A DNA stretch of 64,000 bases from contig CAZAFV010000008.1 of assembly GCA_964484385.1 (NCBI GenBank), positions 1 to 64,000 on the forward strand, given 5' to 3'. A model generated the notes under the pieces. It saw only the letters and a list, made by a program, of their open reading frames with translations. It was not told the DNA's origin and did no database searches. Position numbers and translations under genes: made by a program. This DNA is from Poriferisodalis sp964484385 (GTDB taxonomy: Bacteria; Actinomycetota; Acidimicrobiia; Acidimicrobiales; Poriferisodalaceae). Shown here one piece after another: positions 23,255-35,849 of this stretch (the stretch's first letter is position 1; every line of letters begins with the position of its first letter).

Positions 23255-24154
23255 TTAGCTGAATTCGGGCTCGTCCCACCAGGGGAAGTACTCGGGCAGG
23301 TCCTGGGTGGGGCGCAGCGAGAAGTCCGGCGGTCGCTTCTCGAGGAACGACGCAACGCCTTCGTGAGCGTCGGCGCCCCGCCCGAGGTGGAAGATCCCCC
23401 GCGAGTCGATCTTGTGGGCCTCCATCGGGTGATCGGCAGCGAGCATGCGCCACAGCATGTGGCGGATCACCGTCACCGAGATGGCCGACGTGTTCTGGGC
23501 GATCTCGGCTGCGATGGCCCGGGCCGCCGGCAGCAGGTCGTCGGGCTCGTGCAGGCTGCGCACCAGCCCGCCCTCGAGCGCCTCGTCTGCGTCGAACACC
23601 CGCCCGCTGAAGCACCACTCGAGCGCCCGAGACAATCCGACCACGCGCGGCAAGAAGTACGACGAGCAGGCCTCTGGCACCACGCCCCGGCGGGCGAACA
23701 CGAACCCGATACGGGCCTTGGTGGACGCCAGCCGGATGTCCATCGGCAGCGTCATCGTGACGCCCACGCCGACCGCCGGGCCGTTGATCGCCGCGATCAG
23801 CGGCTTGTTGCACTCGTACAAGCGCAGCGTGAGCAGCCCGCCGCCGTCGCGCATCCATGCCAGGTCGCCGCCCTCGCCCCGCTCGGAGGCTCGCTCGGCC
23901 TTGCGCTCATCGGATTGGCTGTCGAAGTCGAAGGTGTCGGCGCCCCCGCTCAGATCGGCCCCGGCGCAGTAGCCACGGCCGGCGCCGGTGAAGATCACCG
24001 CCCGGACGTCGTCGTCGGCATCGACAAGGTCGATGGCATCCATCACATCACGCAGCATCTGGCTGTTGAACGCGTTCAGGCGTTCGGGGCGATTCAGCGT
24101 GATGGTGGCGACGCGGTCGTCAACCTCGTACAGGATGGTCTCGAACTCCGGCAC
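23255..24154 (-). CDS. Enoyl-CoA hydratase/isomerase (crotonase) family protein
   Basis: 299 residues. ATITLNRPERLNAFNSQML, the oxyanion-hole strand AGRGYCAGADLSGG, and AAINGPAVGVGVTMTLPMD are the standard crotonase motifs. GVVPEACSSYFLPR carries the region of the second catalytic acid. The exact reaction (hydration, isomerisation or other CoA chemistry) is unresolved. The GTG start is supported by GAGGGG about 5 nt upstream. It lies where smpB often follows ftsX in actinobacteria. The preceding interval has a hairpin, so it is probably transcribed separately from ftsEX. Confidence 0.85.
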   Translation of the reverse strand: MPEFETILYEVDDRVATITLNRPERLNAFNSQMLRDVMDAIDLVDADDDVRAVIFTGAGRGYCAGADLSGGADTFDFDSQSDERKAERASERGEGGDLAWMRDGGGLLTLRLYECNKPLIAAINGPAVGVGVTMTLPMDIRLASTKARIGFVFARRGVVPEACSSYFLPRVVGLSRALEWCFSGRVFDADEALEGGLVRSLHEPDDLLPAARAIAAEIAQNTSAISVTVIRHMLWRMLAADHPMEAHKIDSRGIFHLGRGADAHEGVASFLEKRPPDFSLRPTQDLPEYFPWWDEPEFS

Positions 24155-24262
24155 AGCGCCCCCTCAAGCAATGGCCGTCCGGGTGGCGGACGGCGGTGTC
24201 GGCGGCTTTTCTACACGCCCAGCCGCTCCCTACGTCGAGCGGCCGGTGCAGCTCGCGCCCAG

Positions 24263-25156
24263 CTACACGTCCAGGAAGCGGCTGGCTGCGAACGCCGAGC
24301 CGATCATCCCCACGAGCACACCGGCGATCACCGTGACGATCACCACAGTCGTGAACTGATCGGAGGTGACCACGAACGACCGGAAGAACGCCAGGATGTC
24401 CGAGCGCGAGAACAGGCCCTCCACGTGACCTCGCAGCGCTCCTGCGGCAATCGCCCCGATGATGCCGCCGATCAGGCCGTGCAACATGCCTTCGAGCATG
24501 AACGGGAACCGGATGAAGCTGTTCGTGGCGCCGACCAGTTTCATCACCTCGATCTCGCGGCGGCGGGCGAACATCGCCACGCGGATCGAGTTGAAGATGA
24601 GCATCACGCTGGCGCCCGACAGCACGATCGACAGCAGCAGCACGATGCCCTGGAACGACGTGAACCAGGTGCGAATGGCGTCGACCTCTTCTCGGCCTGT
24701 CTGGACGGACATCACGCCGGGCCGCTGACGGAATTGGGCGGCCAGTGATTCAATCAGCTCGGCCTCGACCGACCGGGGCACCACCCGGTACGACGCGGGC
24801 AGCGCCTCGGGCGACACCTGGGCGAGCAGCTCGGGCTGGTCGGCCATCTGCTGGGAGACCAGCGCGTAGGCCTCCTCGGCGCTGAAGAACTCGATGCGGT
24901 CGATCTCGGGGTGGGTCTGCAACTCGATGCCGAGCGCATCGAGCTGGCTGGGGTCGATCTGGGGGTTCAGAAACACCTCGAACTGGACGCCGCCCTCCCA
25001 GCGATCGAGCGCGTTCCCGCTGGCATAGCCCGCCATGAGCCCCATGCCCACCAGCATCACGCCGACAGCCACAGTGAGAATCGCAGCAAACGTCAGCGTG
25101 AGGTTGCGCCGGATGTTGGTCCAGGTCTCCCGCGCGAAGTAGCGGATCCGGCTCAC
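24263..25156 (-). CDS. ftsX: Cell-division ABC-type permease FtsX
   Basis: 297 residues. The N-terminus RYFARETWTNIRRNLTLT leads into the first helix (21-45), followed by an extracytoplasmic domain (about 50-170) and a C-terminal bundle of three helices. FARRREIEVMKLVGAT in the bundle is the conserved FtsX cytoplasmic loop. With FtsE it forms the complex that activates peptidoglycan hydrolases at division. The GTG start overlaps the ftsE stop (GTGA), and order, strand and overlap match the usual ftsE-ftsX operon. Confidence 0.93.
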   Translation of the reverse strand: MSRIRYFARETWTNIRRNLTLTFAAILTVAVGVMLVGMGLMAGYASGNALDRWEGGVQFEVFLNPQIDPSQLDALGIELQTHPEIDRIEFFSAEEAYALVSQQMADQPELLAQVSPEALPASYRVVPRSVEAELIESLAAQFRQRPGVMSVQTGREEVDAIRTWFTSFQGIVLLLSIVLSGASVMLIFNSIRVAMFARRREIEVMKLVGATNSFIRFPFMLEGMLHGLIGGIIGAIAAGALRGHVEGLFSRSDILAFFRSFVVTSDQFTTVVIVTVIAGVLVGMIGSAFAASRFLDV

Positions 25157-25887
25157 GGACTCGCCCCATCGACAGGATGGACCCCGGGCGCCTCTGGCGC
25201 ATCGGTCTCGCTCCCGTACGCGCCGCGCTGCTCGTCACGCACGAGCTCGCCGCGACGCAGCGCGATCACGCGACGCCGCATGCGGTCCACGATCGTGCGG
25301 TCGTGCGTGGCCATGACCACGGTGGTGCCGGTGCGATTGATCCGGTCGAGCAGCGAGGTGAGCTCTTCTGAGGTGTCGGGGTCGAGGTTGCCGGTGGGCT
25401 CGTCAGCCAGCAGGATCAGGGGACGGTTCACGAATGCCCGGGCGATGCTCACACGCTGCTGCTCGCCGCCCGACAGCTCGTCGGGAAATCGCCGGTGCTT
25501 GTCCTCCAGGCCCACCAGCTCCAAGATGGCCGGCACCTGCGTACGGATGACGTTCTCGGGACGGCCGATGACCTCGAGCGCGAAGGCCACGTTCTGGTAG
25601 ACGGTCTTGTTCGGCAGCAGCTTGAAGTCCTGGAAGACTGAGCCGATGTTCCGTCGCAGGTAGGGCACGCGCCAGCTGTTCAGCTTGGACAGATCCTTGC
25701 CGGCCACGTGGATGTCGCCGGCAGTGACCTTCTCCTCGCAGGTCATGAGACGCAGCATCGTGGACTTGCCCGAGCCCGACGGTCCCACCAGGAAGACGAA
25801 CTCGCCCTTCTCGATATTGAGCGTCACGCCGTTGACTGCCCGCGTCTCGCCCTTGTAGATCTTCGTGACGTTGTCGAAGCGGATCAT
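25153..25887 (-). CDS. ftsE: Cell-division ATP-binding protein FtsE
   Basis: 244 residues. Walker A GPSGSGKST is near 35-43, the signature LSGGEQQRVSIARAF and Walker B ILLADEPTGNLDP follow, and the switch His is in MATHDRTIVDRM. VFQDFKLLPNKTVYQNVA is a typical FtsE Q-loop region. The last 30 residues are an unrelated acidic tail. It powers the FtsEX complex at the division site. It lies downstream of prfB and overlaps ftsX by four bases. Confidence 0.94.
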   Translation of the reverse strand: MIRFDNVTKIYKGETRAVNGVTLNIEKGEFVFLVGPSGSGKSTMLRLMTCEEKVTAGDIHVAGKDLSKLNSWRVPYLRRNIGSVFQDFKLLPNKTVYQNVAFALEVIGRPENVIRTQVPAILELVGLEDKHRRFPDELSGGEQQRVSIARAFVNRPLILLADEPTGNLDPDTSEELTSLLDRINRTGTTVVMATHDRTIVDRMRRRVIALRRGELVRDEQRGAYGSETDAPEAPGVHPVDGASP

Positions 25888-25946
25888 GCGCGCCCCAAGG
25901 TACGACAGCGACCGGCCGCAACCCGGTCATCAATCGGCCCAGTTGC

Positions 25947-27080
25947 CTAGGTCTCGGCGGCCGCGGGCTGCTGCGAGCGCTGCCAGCGCAGGTAGGCCTC
26001 CATCAGGCCGCTGAGGTCGCCGTCGAGCACGGCGTCGACGTTGCCGATCTCCATGCCGGTCCGCAGGTCCTTGACCTGCTGGTACGGGTGCAGCACGTAC
26101 GAGCGGATCTGGCTGCCCCACGCGACGTCGCGCTGCTCGCCCGCGAGGGCCGCGACTTCGGCCTCCCGCTCGGTTCGCTGCAGGTCGGCCAGCTTGGCCG
26201 CCAGCATCTGCATCGCCCGGTCCTTGTTCTGATGCTGGCTCCGCTCGTTCTGGCAGGCCACGACGATCCCGGTGGGCAGGTGTGTGATGCGCACGGCGGA
26301 ATCGGTGACGTTCACGTGCTGGCCGCCCGCGCCCGACGACCGGTAGGTGTCGATGCGCAGATCGCTCTCGTCGATGGGCACCTCGTCGGACACCTCGTCG
26401 AAGAACGGCACCACCGACAGCGACGCGAATGCTGTGTGCCGGCGCGATTGCGAGTCGAACGGCGAGATGCGCACCAACCGGTGCACTCCCCGTTCCGCTG
26501 CAAGGAACCCGAACGCGTGCCGTCCCTTGACGAGGAAGGTCGCAGAGCTGAGCCCCGCTTCCCCGCCGTCGGTGGCCTCGGTCAGCTCCACGGAGAAGTC
26601 GTTGCGCTCGGCCCATCGCTGGTACATGCGCAGCAGCATCTCTGCCCAGTCGCAGGCGTCGGTGCCTCCGGCCCCCGAGTTGATCTCGCACACGGCGTCG
26701 TTCTCGTCATGCTCACCTCCGAACAGCGCCATGAGCTCGATGTCCGCGAGCCGGCTCTCGGCAGCGGTGACCACCTCGTCGATCTCGGGCAGCAGCTCTG
26801 CGTCGTCTTCTTCGGTGGCCAGCTCCACCAGTGCCGTCGCATCGTCGACCTCAGCTCGTGCCCGCTCCCAGCGCTCGATGTCGTCGCGCACGCGCGACAA
26901 GCGTGTGGTGACCGCCCGGGCCCGGTCGGGCTCGTCCCACAGCGACGGCTCCGATGCCTCGGTTTCCAGCCCATTCGCCACCGCACGCGCCTCGTCGATT
27001 CCGAGGTATTGACGGGCCTCGCTGACACGTCGATCCAAGTCGGTCAACGCGTCGGCAAGGTCACCCAAGGATCGGCTCAC
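25947..27080 (-). CDS. prfB: Peptide chain release factor 2
   Basis: 377 residues. The tRNA-mimic GGQ loop is in SSGAGGQHVNVTDSAVR, and the recognition tripeptide SPF is in RISPFDSQSRRHTAFASL, so this is RF2, which reads UGA and UAA. GTG27080 starts one base after the secA stop, and the surrounding N-terminal residues (SRSLGDLADALTDLDRR) are right for RF2. The in-frame UGA/frameshift leader of many RF2 genes is absent: the corresponding segment is QYLGIDEAR. RF2 competition is relevant to any UGA decoded as Sec elsewhere in the genome. Confidence 0.93.
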   Translation of the reverse strand: MSRSLGDLADALTDLDRRVSEARQYLGIDEARAVANGLETEASEPSLWDEPDRARAVTTRLSRVRDDIERWERARAEVDDATALVELATEEDDAELLPEIDEVVTAAESRLADIELMALFGGEHDENDAVCEINSGAGGTDACDWAEMLLRMYQRWAERNDFSVELTEATDGGEAGLSSATFLVKGRHAFGFLAAERGVHRLVRISPFDSQSRRHTAFASLSVVPFFDEVSDEVPIDESDLRIDTYRSSGAGGQHVNVTDSAVRITHLPTGIVVACQNERSQHQNKDRAMQMLAAKLADLQRTEREAEVAALAGEQRDVAWGSQIRSYVLHPYQQVKDLRTGMEIGNVDAVLDGDLSGLMEAYLRWQRSQQPAAAET

Positions 27081-27081
27081 C

Positions 27082-29889
<2,808 letters not shown>

Positions 29890-29952
29890 AAGCGCAGGCT
29901 ACCGCTGCCCCCCGGTGCCAAAGCTGAGGATTATTCGGCCGCCGTTCGGTGC

Positions 29953-30552
29953 TTAGGCGTCGATCTCGATGAGGCCGGCGTCGCCGTCGGAGCGGAGATA
30001 CACCACGCTGGGCTTGCTGGTGTCAGCGTTCACGAAGAGGAAGAAATCGTGATCCAGCAGCTGCATGCGGGTAACGGCTTCGGCGGGATCCATCAGTTCC
30101 AGGTCGAAGCTCTTGCGGCGGACGATGCGCGGCACCCATTCGGGATCGTCAGGTTCCGCGGTGGTCTCGGGGGCCGGAGCACCGTTGACGAGATCGTTTT
30201 CGAGGCGTGCGAGCGGATGGTGCGCCTCGTCGCGGTGCAGATTGGGACGGTGCCGGCGCACGACGCGGGTCTTGAGCTTGCGGAGCTGCTTGCCCAGCTT
30301 GCCGACCGCCAGATCGACCGCCTGGTGCTGGTCGACGCCAGCGACCGAGGTGCGCACATGGTGGCCATGGCCAAGCAGCGTCACCTCCACCTGTTCTCGC
30401 TCGGCGATGCGAGGATTCTTCTCCTCGCGGAAGACCACCTCAGCACGATCCAACCCGCTGACGAATCGATCCAGTGCCCCGATCTTCCGCTCCACCGCAG
30501 CCCGCACATCGTCGGGAACCTGAACTTTGCGACCCGTGATGGTGATCTGCAT
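29953..30552 (-). CDS. hpf: Ribosome hibernation-promoting factor, long form
   Basis: 199 residues. The N-terminal domain QITITGRKVQVPDD carries the beta-alpha-beta YfiA fold. The C-terminal dimerisation domain runs from VRRKSFDLELMDPAEAVTRM to DHDFFLFVNADTSKPSVVYL, so this is long-form HPF that joins 70S particles into 100S dimers. ATG30552 is chosen because GAGG lies 2 nt upstream and the earlier frame is Cys/Arg-rich. It is upstream of secA on the same strand, as in mycobacteria. Confidence 0.9.
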   Translation of the reverse strand: MQITITGRKVQVPDDVRAAVERKIGALDRFVSGLDRAEVVFREEKNPRIAEREQVEVTLLGHGHHVRTSVAGVDQHQAVDLAVGKLGKQLRKLKTRVVRRHRPNLHRDEAHHPLARLENDLVNGAPAPETTAEPDDPEWVPRIVRRKSFDLELMDPAEAVTRMQLLDHDFFLFVNADTSKPSVVYLRSDGDAGLIEIDA

Positions 30553-30617
30553 TGCCTCGACTTTCTGAGCATCTGCACAGCGGCTGCAGCTTTGCTCCAA
30601 CTGAAGGGAGTGCCATG

Positions 30618-31364
30618 TTAGGCACCTGCATGCACGAGGTCGCGACCCCGTCGGGCACACGCTGCCACATGAACCGCCGTCGCACCGGCATCCATCAGCG
30701 CAGCCGTAGCTGCCCGCAGCGTGGCGCCCGTGGTGGCCACATCGTCCACGAGCAGGATCCGCCGCTGCGCCGCGCGAGCGCGGCCCTCGAAGCAGGGGCC
30801 CGCCAGCCGCGCTTCCCGGCTCGCGCCTGACTGCGCCGTCCCGCCAATCCGCCGCAGCAGCCGCATCGGACGTGCCCGCAAGGCCTTGGCAGTGGCCCTC
30901 GCCAAGGTTTCGGCCTGATCAAACCCCCGCGCTCGCCGATGCGCCGCAGTAGTCGGCGCCCACGTCACTGTGTCAATCGGCGCCAGCCCAGCCGGCGACG
31001 TGTCAATCGGCGTCGGCCCAGCCGGCGCCGTGTCAATCGGCGCCAGCCCATCCGGCGCCGTGTCAATCGGCGTTGCCCGTCCTCGCGCCTCCAGATGAGC
31101 AAGCGCCAACGACTCGCCCAGCCACCCGGCAATGGCCCGCTCGCCCCGGTACTTGAGAGCATGAATGAACTCTCGCCCGACATCGGAATGCGAGAACAGC
31201 AGAGCGACTGACTGTGCGCCCGGAACCAATACCGGCTCGGGACCAACAAGCGCCTCGATGCACGCCGAACAAGGGCACCACCCCAACACCCCACACCCAG
31301 CACACCGAACCTCAAACAACACCCGCCCGACCGTAAGCGCACCGAGCTCGACCACCAACGGCAT
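30618..31364 (-). CDS. comF: ComF-family phosphoribosyltransferase with an internal repeat
   Basis: About 248 residues. An N-terminal zinc-ribbon-like CAGCGVLGWCPCSAC is followed by the PRT domain, with RARGFDQAETLARA, and the PRPP-binding ILLVDDVATTGATLRAA. Between them lie four PIDT-type units of ten residues (about 98-131) encoded by a 30-bp tandem repeat, an unusual insertion in this family. ComF proteins are linked to DNA uptake in competent bacteria, but many are of unknown role. The start at ATG31364 puts 23 residues before the zinc motif, a usual length; the ORF extends upstream into ahcY. Confidence 0.78.
   Translation of the reverse strand: MPLVVELGALTVGRVLFEVRCAGCGVLGWCPCSACIEALVGPEPVLVPGAQSVALLFSHSDVGREFIHALKYRGERAIAGWLGESLALAHLEARGRATPIDTAPDGLAPIDTAPAGPTPIDTSPAGLAPIDTVTWAPTTAAHRRARGFDQAETLARATAKALRARPMRLLRRIGGTAQSGASREARLAGPCFEGRARAAQRRILLVDDVATTGATLRAATAALMDAGATAVHVAACARRGRDLVHAGA
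30971..31072. repeat. 30-bp tandem repeat inside comF
   Basis: Units begin TGTCAATCGG at 30971, 31001, 31031 and 31061. The first three are full 30-bp units and the fourth is cut after 12 bases. Each is in phase and encodes a ten-residue unit containing PIDT. Variation is mainly at three positions. Confidence 0.9.
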
Positions 31365-31494
31365 TTCGACGCGGTCAGGTGAACGCGCAGACAGCCGAGC
31401 GGCGAGGGCGGCAGGGAACTCGGCGACGTTGCGACCAGCCGGATCGCTGGTCGCAGAGGGCGCTGCCGCCCTCGCTGCGGGCTCGCCGGCAAGC

Positions 31495-32961
<1,467 letters not shown>

Positions 32962-32997
32962 GGGATCACCTCGTTCTTGGAGCGACAGCCTGCCGCC

Positions 32998-34077
32998 TCA
33001 GGCAAGGAATGCCTTCAGCTCTTCGAGCAGGGGGATCGGGCCGGGGTCGCGCCGGACCGCTGCTGCGACACGAAGGCTCAGCACGTCGACTTGGTAGATG
33101 AGGTCGAACAGCTGCGCCATGGCGCCGTCGCCGGCGGCGTGCAGTTCGGCATGCGGTACGGCAATGCGGGCACCGTCGAGCACACCGCTCGTGAAGTCGT
33201 AGCGACGACCGAGCTGCGGATGCTCGAAACCGTGGCGCAGCGCGATCACCGCGAGCGGCGAGCCGTCGGCCAAGCGACCGGCTTGGTCCCATCCGGCCAA
33301 TTCGTTGTGGCACAGCTCGGGCATGAAGCTGGCGAAGGCAGGGATCTTGGCGTTCTCGTTGATCTGAGCCTTGGCACGACCCGCAGCCACGGCACCGAGC
33401 GCACCTCCGCCGTAGAAGACGGGGGTCATCTCGCCGTTGCCCACCGCGCTCACGATGCCCTCGAGCGAACCTGCAGCGGCGCCGGCATCGCGGCGTGCGC
33501 GCAGCTGGGCTGCCGCTGCGTCCACCCAATCGGCAATGCCGGACAGCAGACCGGCTCGCTCCAGTGCGACGAGCGGGGCAACGGAGATCGCGCCCACAGC
33601 GGCCCGCGGCATGGGGATCGAAGTGTCCACCTCGTAGAGCGGTGCAGCCCACTCGCCAGCCAGCTCGGCCAAGCGCCCGCCTGATGTGACGGCTACTACC
33701 GAGGCGCCCGCATCGTGGGCTGCCGTAGCCGCGGTGAGCGTCTCTTCGGTGTTGCCGCTGAACGAGACGGCGATGGCGAGCGTGGTCGGGCCGATGAACG
33801 CCGGACACTCGTAGCCCTTGGCTACGGCGACGGGCACCGGCATCAGGGGGGCCGCTAGCGCCGAGACGATGTCACCGGCGACGCCGGAACCGCCCATACC
33901 CATGACCACGACGTTGGCGATGCGGCTGCCGTCGACCGCCCCCTGCGTGGCCTGAGACGAGGCCAGCGCAGCCTCCATCTGCTCGGGCAGACCGGCCACT
34001 GCTCGCGCCAAGTCGAGGGAATCAACCGCAGCCTCAGAGGCGGTCGTCACCGGGGCGTCATCGTGCGGCAATGTCAC
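32998..34077 (-). CDS. SIS-domain phosphoglucose/phosphomannose-isomerase-like protein
   Basis: 359 residues. Two sugar-isomerase folds are seen, the first with VVVMGMGGSGVAGDIVSALA and AVSFSGNTEETLTAATAA, the second with VFYGGGALGAVAAGRAKAQI and the conserved ENAKIPAFASFMPELCHNEL. The GTG start overlaps the Trm112-like stop (GTGA). It is the bifunctional PGI/PMI type found beside manB in actinobacteria (compare mycobacterial Rv3256c), so it should convert fructose-6-phosphate to mannose-6-phosphate or glucose-6-phosphate for the envelope mannose pool. Other ligands remain possible. Confidence 0.82.
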   Translation of the reverse strand: MTLPHDDAPVTTASEAAVDSLDLARAVAGLPEQMEAALASSQATQGAVDGSRIANVVVMGMGGSGVAGDIVSALAAPLMPVPVAVAKGYECPAFIGPTTLAIAVSFSGNTEETLTAATAAHDAGASVVAVTSGGRLAELAGEWAAPLYEVDTSIPMPRAAVGAISVAPLVALERAGLLSGIADWVDAAAAQLRARRDAGAAAGSLEGIVSAVGNGEMTPVFYGGGALGAVAAGRAKAQINENAKIPAFASFMPELCHNELAGWDQAGRLADGSPLAVIALRHGFEHPQLGRRYDFTSGVLDGARIAVPHAELHAAGDGAMAQLFDLIYQVDVLSLRVAAAVRRDPGPIPLLEELKAFLA

Positions 34078-34358
34078 GGCTGGAATGTCGGGGTGAGTTC
34101 GCCGCTCGCGATGCGGGCATCGAACGCTGCAGCGGAGACCGGGTCGACATCGGTCGCCTCCTCGATCAGCAGCACCGGGATGCCGCCGTCGACGGCGTAC
34201 GTCTTGCGCAGGCGCGGGTTGTACAGCAGATCGTTGCCGGGCACGAAGTACAGCGGTCCCTTGTCCTGCGGGCACGCCAGCACTTCGGCCAGGAGTGGGT
34301 CAAGGCCCACTGGTACCTCCCGGACGCGGCGGCGCCTGCGGTTCCATGCGGCGATCAT
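34074..34358 (-). CDS. Trm112-like small zinc-ribbon-type protein
   Basis: 94 residues. The core LLAEVLACPQDKGPLYFV and NPRLRKTYAVDGGIPVLLIEE is the YcaR/Trm112 family motif (one Cys at CPQD, GIPVLL near the end). Only one Cys is seen, so it probably does not bind zinc. ATG34358 overlaps the phosphomannomutase stop (ATGA), and its stop overlaps the next GTG, so three genes are coupled. The family often accompanies glycosylation or methyltransferase genes; function here is unknown. Confidence 0.7.
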   Translation of the reverse strand: MIAAWNRRRRRVREVPVGLDPLLAEVLACPQDKGPLYFVPGNDLLYNPRLRKTYAVDGGIPVLLIEEATDVDPVSAAAFDARIASGELTPTFQP

Positions 34359-35713
34359 GCCAGCAATGTCGTGATCTCACTCACGCGCTCTGCAACCGCC
34401 CCGGCGTCGGGCGCCTCGAGATTCAGCCGCAGCAGGGGCTCGGTATTGGACGGCCGCAAGTTGAACCACCAGTCGCCGCCATCGACCGTGAGGCCGTCGA
34501 GATGGTCCTGGGAGAACGTCGTGAAGTGCGCACCGACCCGTCGCAGCACCTCGTCGACATCAGCGACACGGGTGTTGATCTCACCCGAGGATGCGTACCG
34601 GTCGAGCGGAGCCAGCAGCTCCGACAGCGGCACCTGCGCGGCGCTCAACTGCTCGAGTGCGATGAGCGCCGCGATAAGGCCGGAATCGGCCCGGTAGTTG
34701 TCGGCGAAGTAGTAGTGACCGCTGTGCTCACCGCCGAAGACGGCCCTGGTGCGTGCCATCTCTGCCTTGATGAAGCTGTGACCCACCCGGGTGCGTACGG
34801 GCTGTCCGCCCGCTTCGACGATCGCCTCGGGCACGGCGCGTGAGCAGATCAGGTTGTGCAGGATCGGACCCGGCCCGTTGCGGCGCAGCATGGCCTGGGC
34901 CACCAGCGCGGTGAGCAACGACCCGCTGACTGCCCTGCCTAGCTCGTCGACGAGAAACACCCGGTCGGCATCTCCGTCAAATGCCAGGCCGACGTCAGCC
35001 TCTGTGCTGCGCACGCGCTCGCTCAGATCCACCAGGTTCGCCGGCTGGATGGGATCGGCCGGATGGTTGGGAAACGTGCCGTCGAGCTCTCCGTACATCA
35101 GCTCCCACTCGAACGGCAGCGGGCCGAAGACCGCCGGCACCACGAGGCCTCCCATGCCGTTCGCAGTGTCGGCCACCACGCGCAGCGGTCCGAGCCCCGA
35201 GACATCGACGAACGAGCGGACGTGGCCGGCGAACGTGTCGAGCAGATCGCGGTGGCTGCGGCGGCCACCACCAGATGGCGACAAGACCCCCAGTGCCGCC
35301 CGCTCAGCGATCTCGTCGAGCCCGCTGCCCGCACCTACTGGTGCAGCACCCGGTCCGCACAGCTTGATGCCGTTGTAGGACGCCGGATTGTGCGACGCCG
35401 TCAGCATCGCCCCCGGCATGCCCAGGCGGCCGGAGGCGAAGTAGAGCAGATCCGTGGAAGCCAGCCCGATGTCGATGACATCGACGCCGGCAGCTTGCAC
35501 TCCATCGGCGAACGCCTCGGCCAGCGAAACGCCGCTCGGCCGCATGTCGCGCGCCATGACTATTCGCGGCGCTGACGACCACGCTGCAAAGGCGTAACCG
35601 ATGCCTCGCGCCACTGATGGGCTGAGCTCCTCTGGACAAATGCCACGTATGTCATATGCCTTGACAATTCCCGCCAAGACAGCGGCAGATACAGGGTCGA
35701 TGCGTGCCTCCAT
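34355..35713 (-). CDS. Phosphomannomutase/phosphoglucomutase
   Basis: 452 residues of the alpha-D-phosphohexomutase family. The phosphoserine loop TASHNPASYNGIK, the metal-binding DGDADR, the sugar loop GGEHSGHYYFADN and the phosphate-contacting RPSNTEPLLRLN are all present, in that order. It interconverts hexose-1- and 6-phosphates, most likely mannose, given the adjacent isomerase gene and gmd. TAGGCT about 10 nt upstream of ATG35713 looks like a -10 element. It is the first gene of the PMM-Trm112-SIS unit and divergent from the radical SAM gene. Confidence 0.93.
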   Translation of the reverse strand: MEARIDPVSAAVLAGIVKAYDIRGICPEELSPSVARGIGYAFAAWSSAPRIVMARDMRPSGVSLAEAFADGVQAAGVDVIDIGLASTDLLYFASGRLGMPGAMLTASHNPASYNGIKLCGPGAAPVGAGSGLDEIAERAALGVLSPSGGGRRSHRDLLDTFAGHVRSFVDVSGLGPLRVVADTANGMGGLVVPAVFGPLPFEWELMYGELDGTFPNHPADPIQPANLVDLSERVRSTEADVGLAFDGDADRVFLVDELGRAVSGSLLTALVAQAMLRRNGPGPILHNLICSRAVPEAIVEAGGQPVRTRVGHSFIKAEMARTRAVFGGEHSGHYYFADNYRADSGLIAALIALEQLSAAQVPLSELLAPLDRYASSGEINTRVADVDEVLRRVGAHFTTFSQDHLDGLTVDGGDWWFNLRPSNTEPLLRLNLEAPDAGAVAERVSEITTLLA

Positions 35714-35770
35714 ACGCCTGCAAAGCCTAAAAGACCGCGCAGCAGTGCGCGGCCATCGCACACAACCCGC

Positions 35771-35800
35771 TTGCAATCTGCACCCTCTTTTCCCTAGGGT
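35771..35800 (+). promoter_or_regulatory. Candidate promoter of the radical SAM gene
   Basis: TTGCAA (35771-35776), an 18-bp spacer and TAGGGT (35795-35800) lie about 50 bp before ATG35850 in the divergent interval with the phosphomannomutase gene. Confidence 0.45.
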
Positions 35801-35849
35801 GGGAGCAGAGAGTGGGATGCGACCCTGCCTGAAGCAAGCGAGAGAGGCG

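Noticed and set aside
24174..24194. Hairpin GCCGTCC/GGACGGC as a terminator
   Set aside because: It lies between same-strand genes, downstream of ftsX, with no T-run on that strand. The TTTT on the other strand is 12 nt away and no gene precedes it there.
27001..27080. Programmed frameshift leader of prfB
   Set aside because: No TGA in the N-terminal segment; the frame is continuous from GTG27080.
30971..31072. CRISPR array
   Set aside because: Units are contiguous without unique spacers, in frame within comF.
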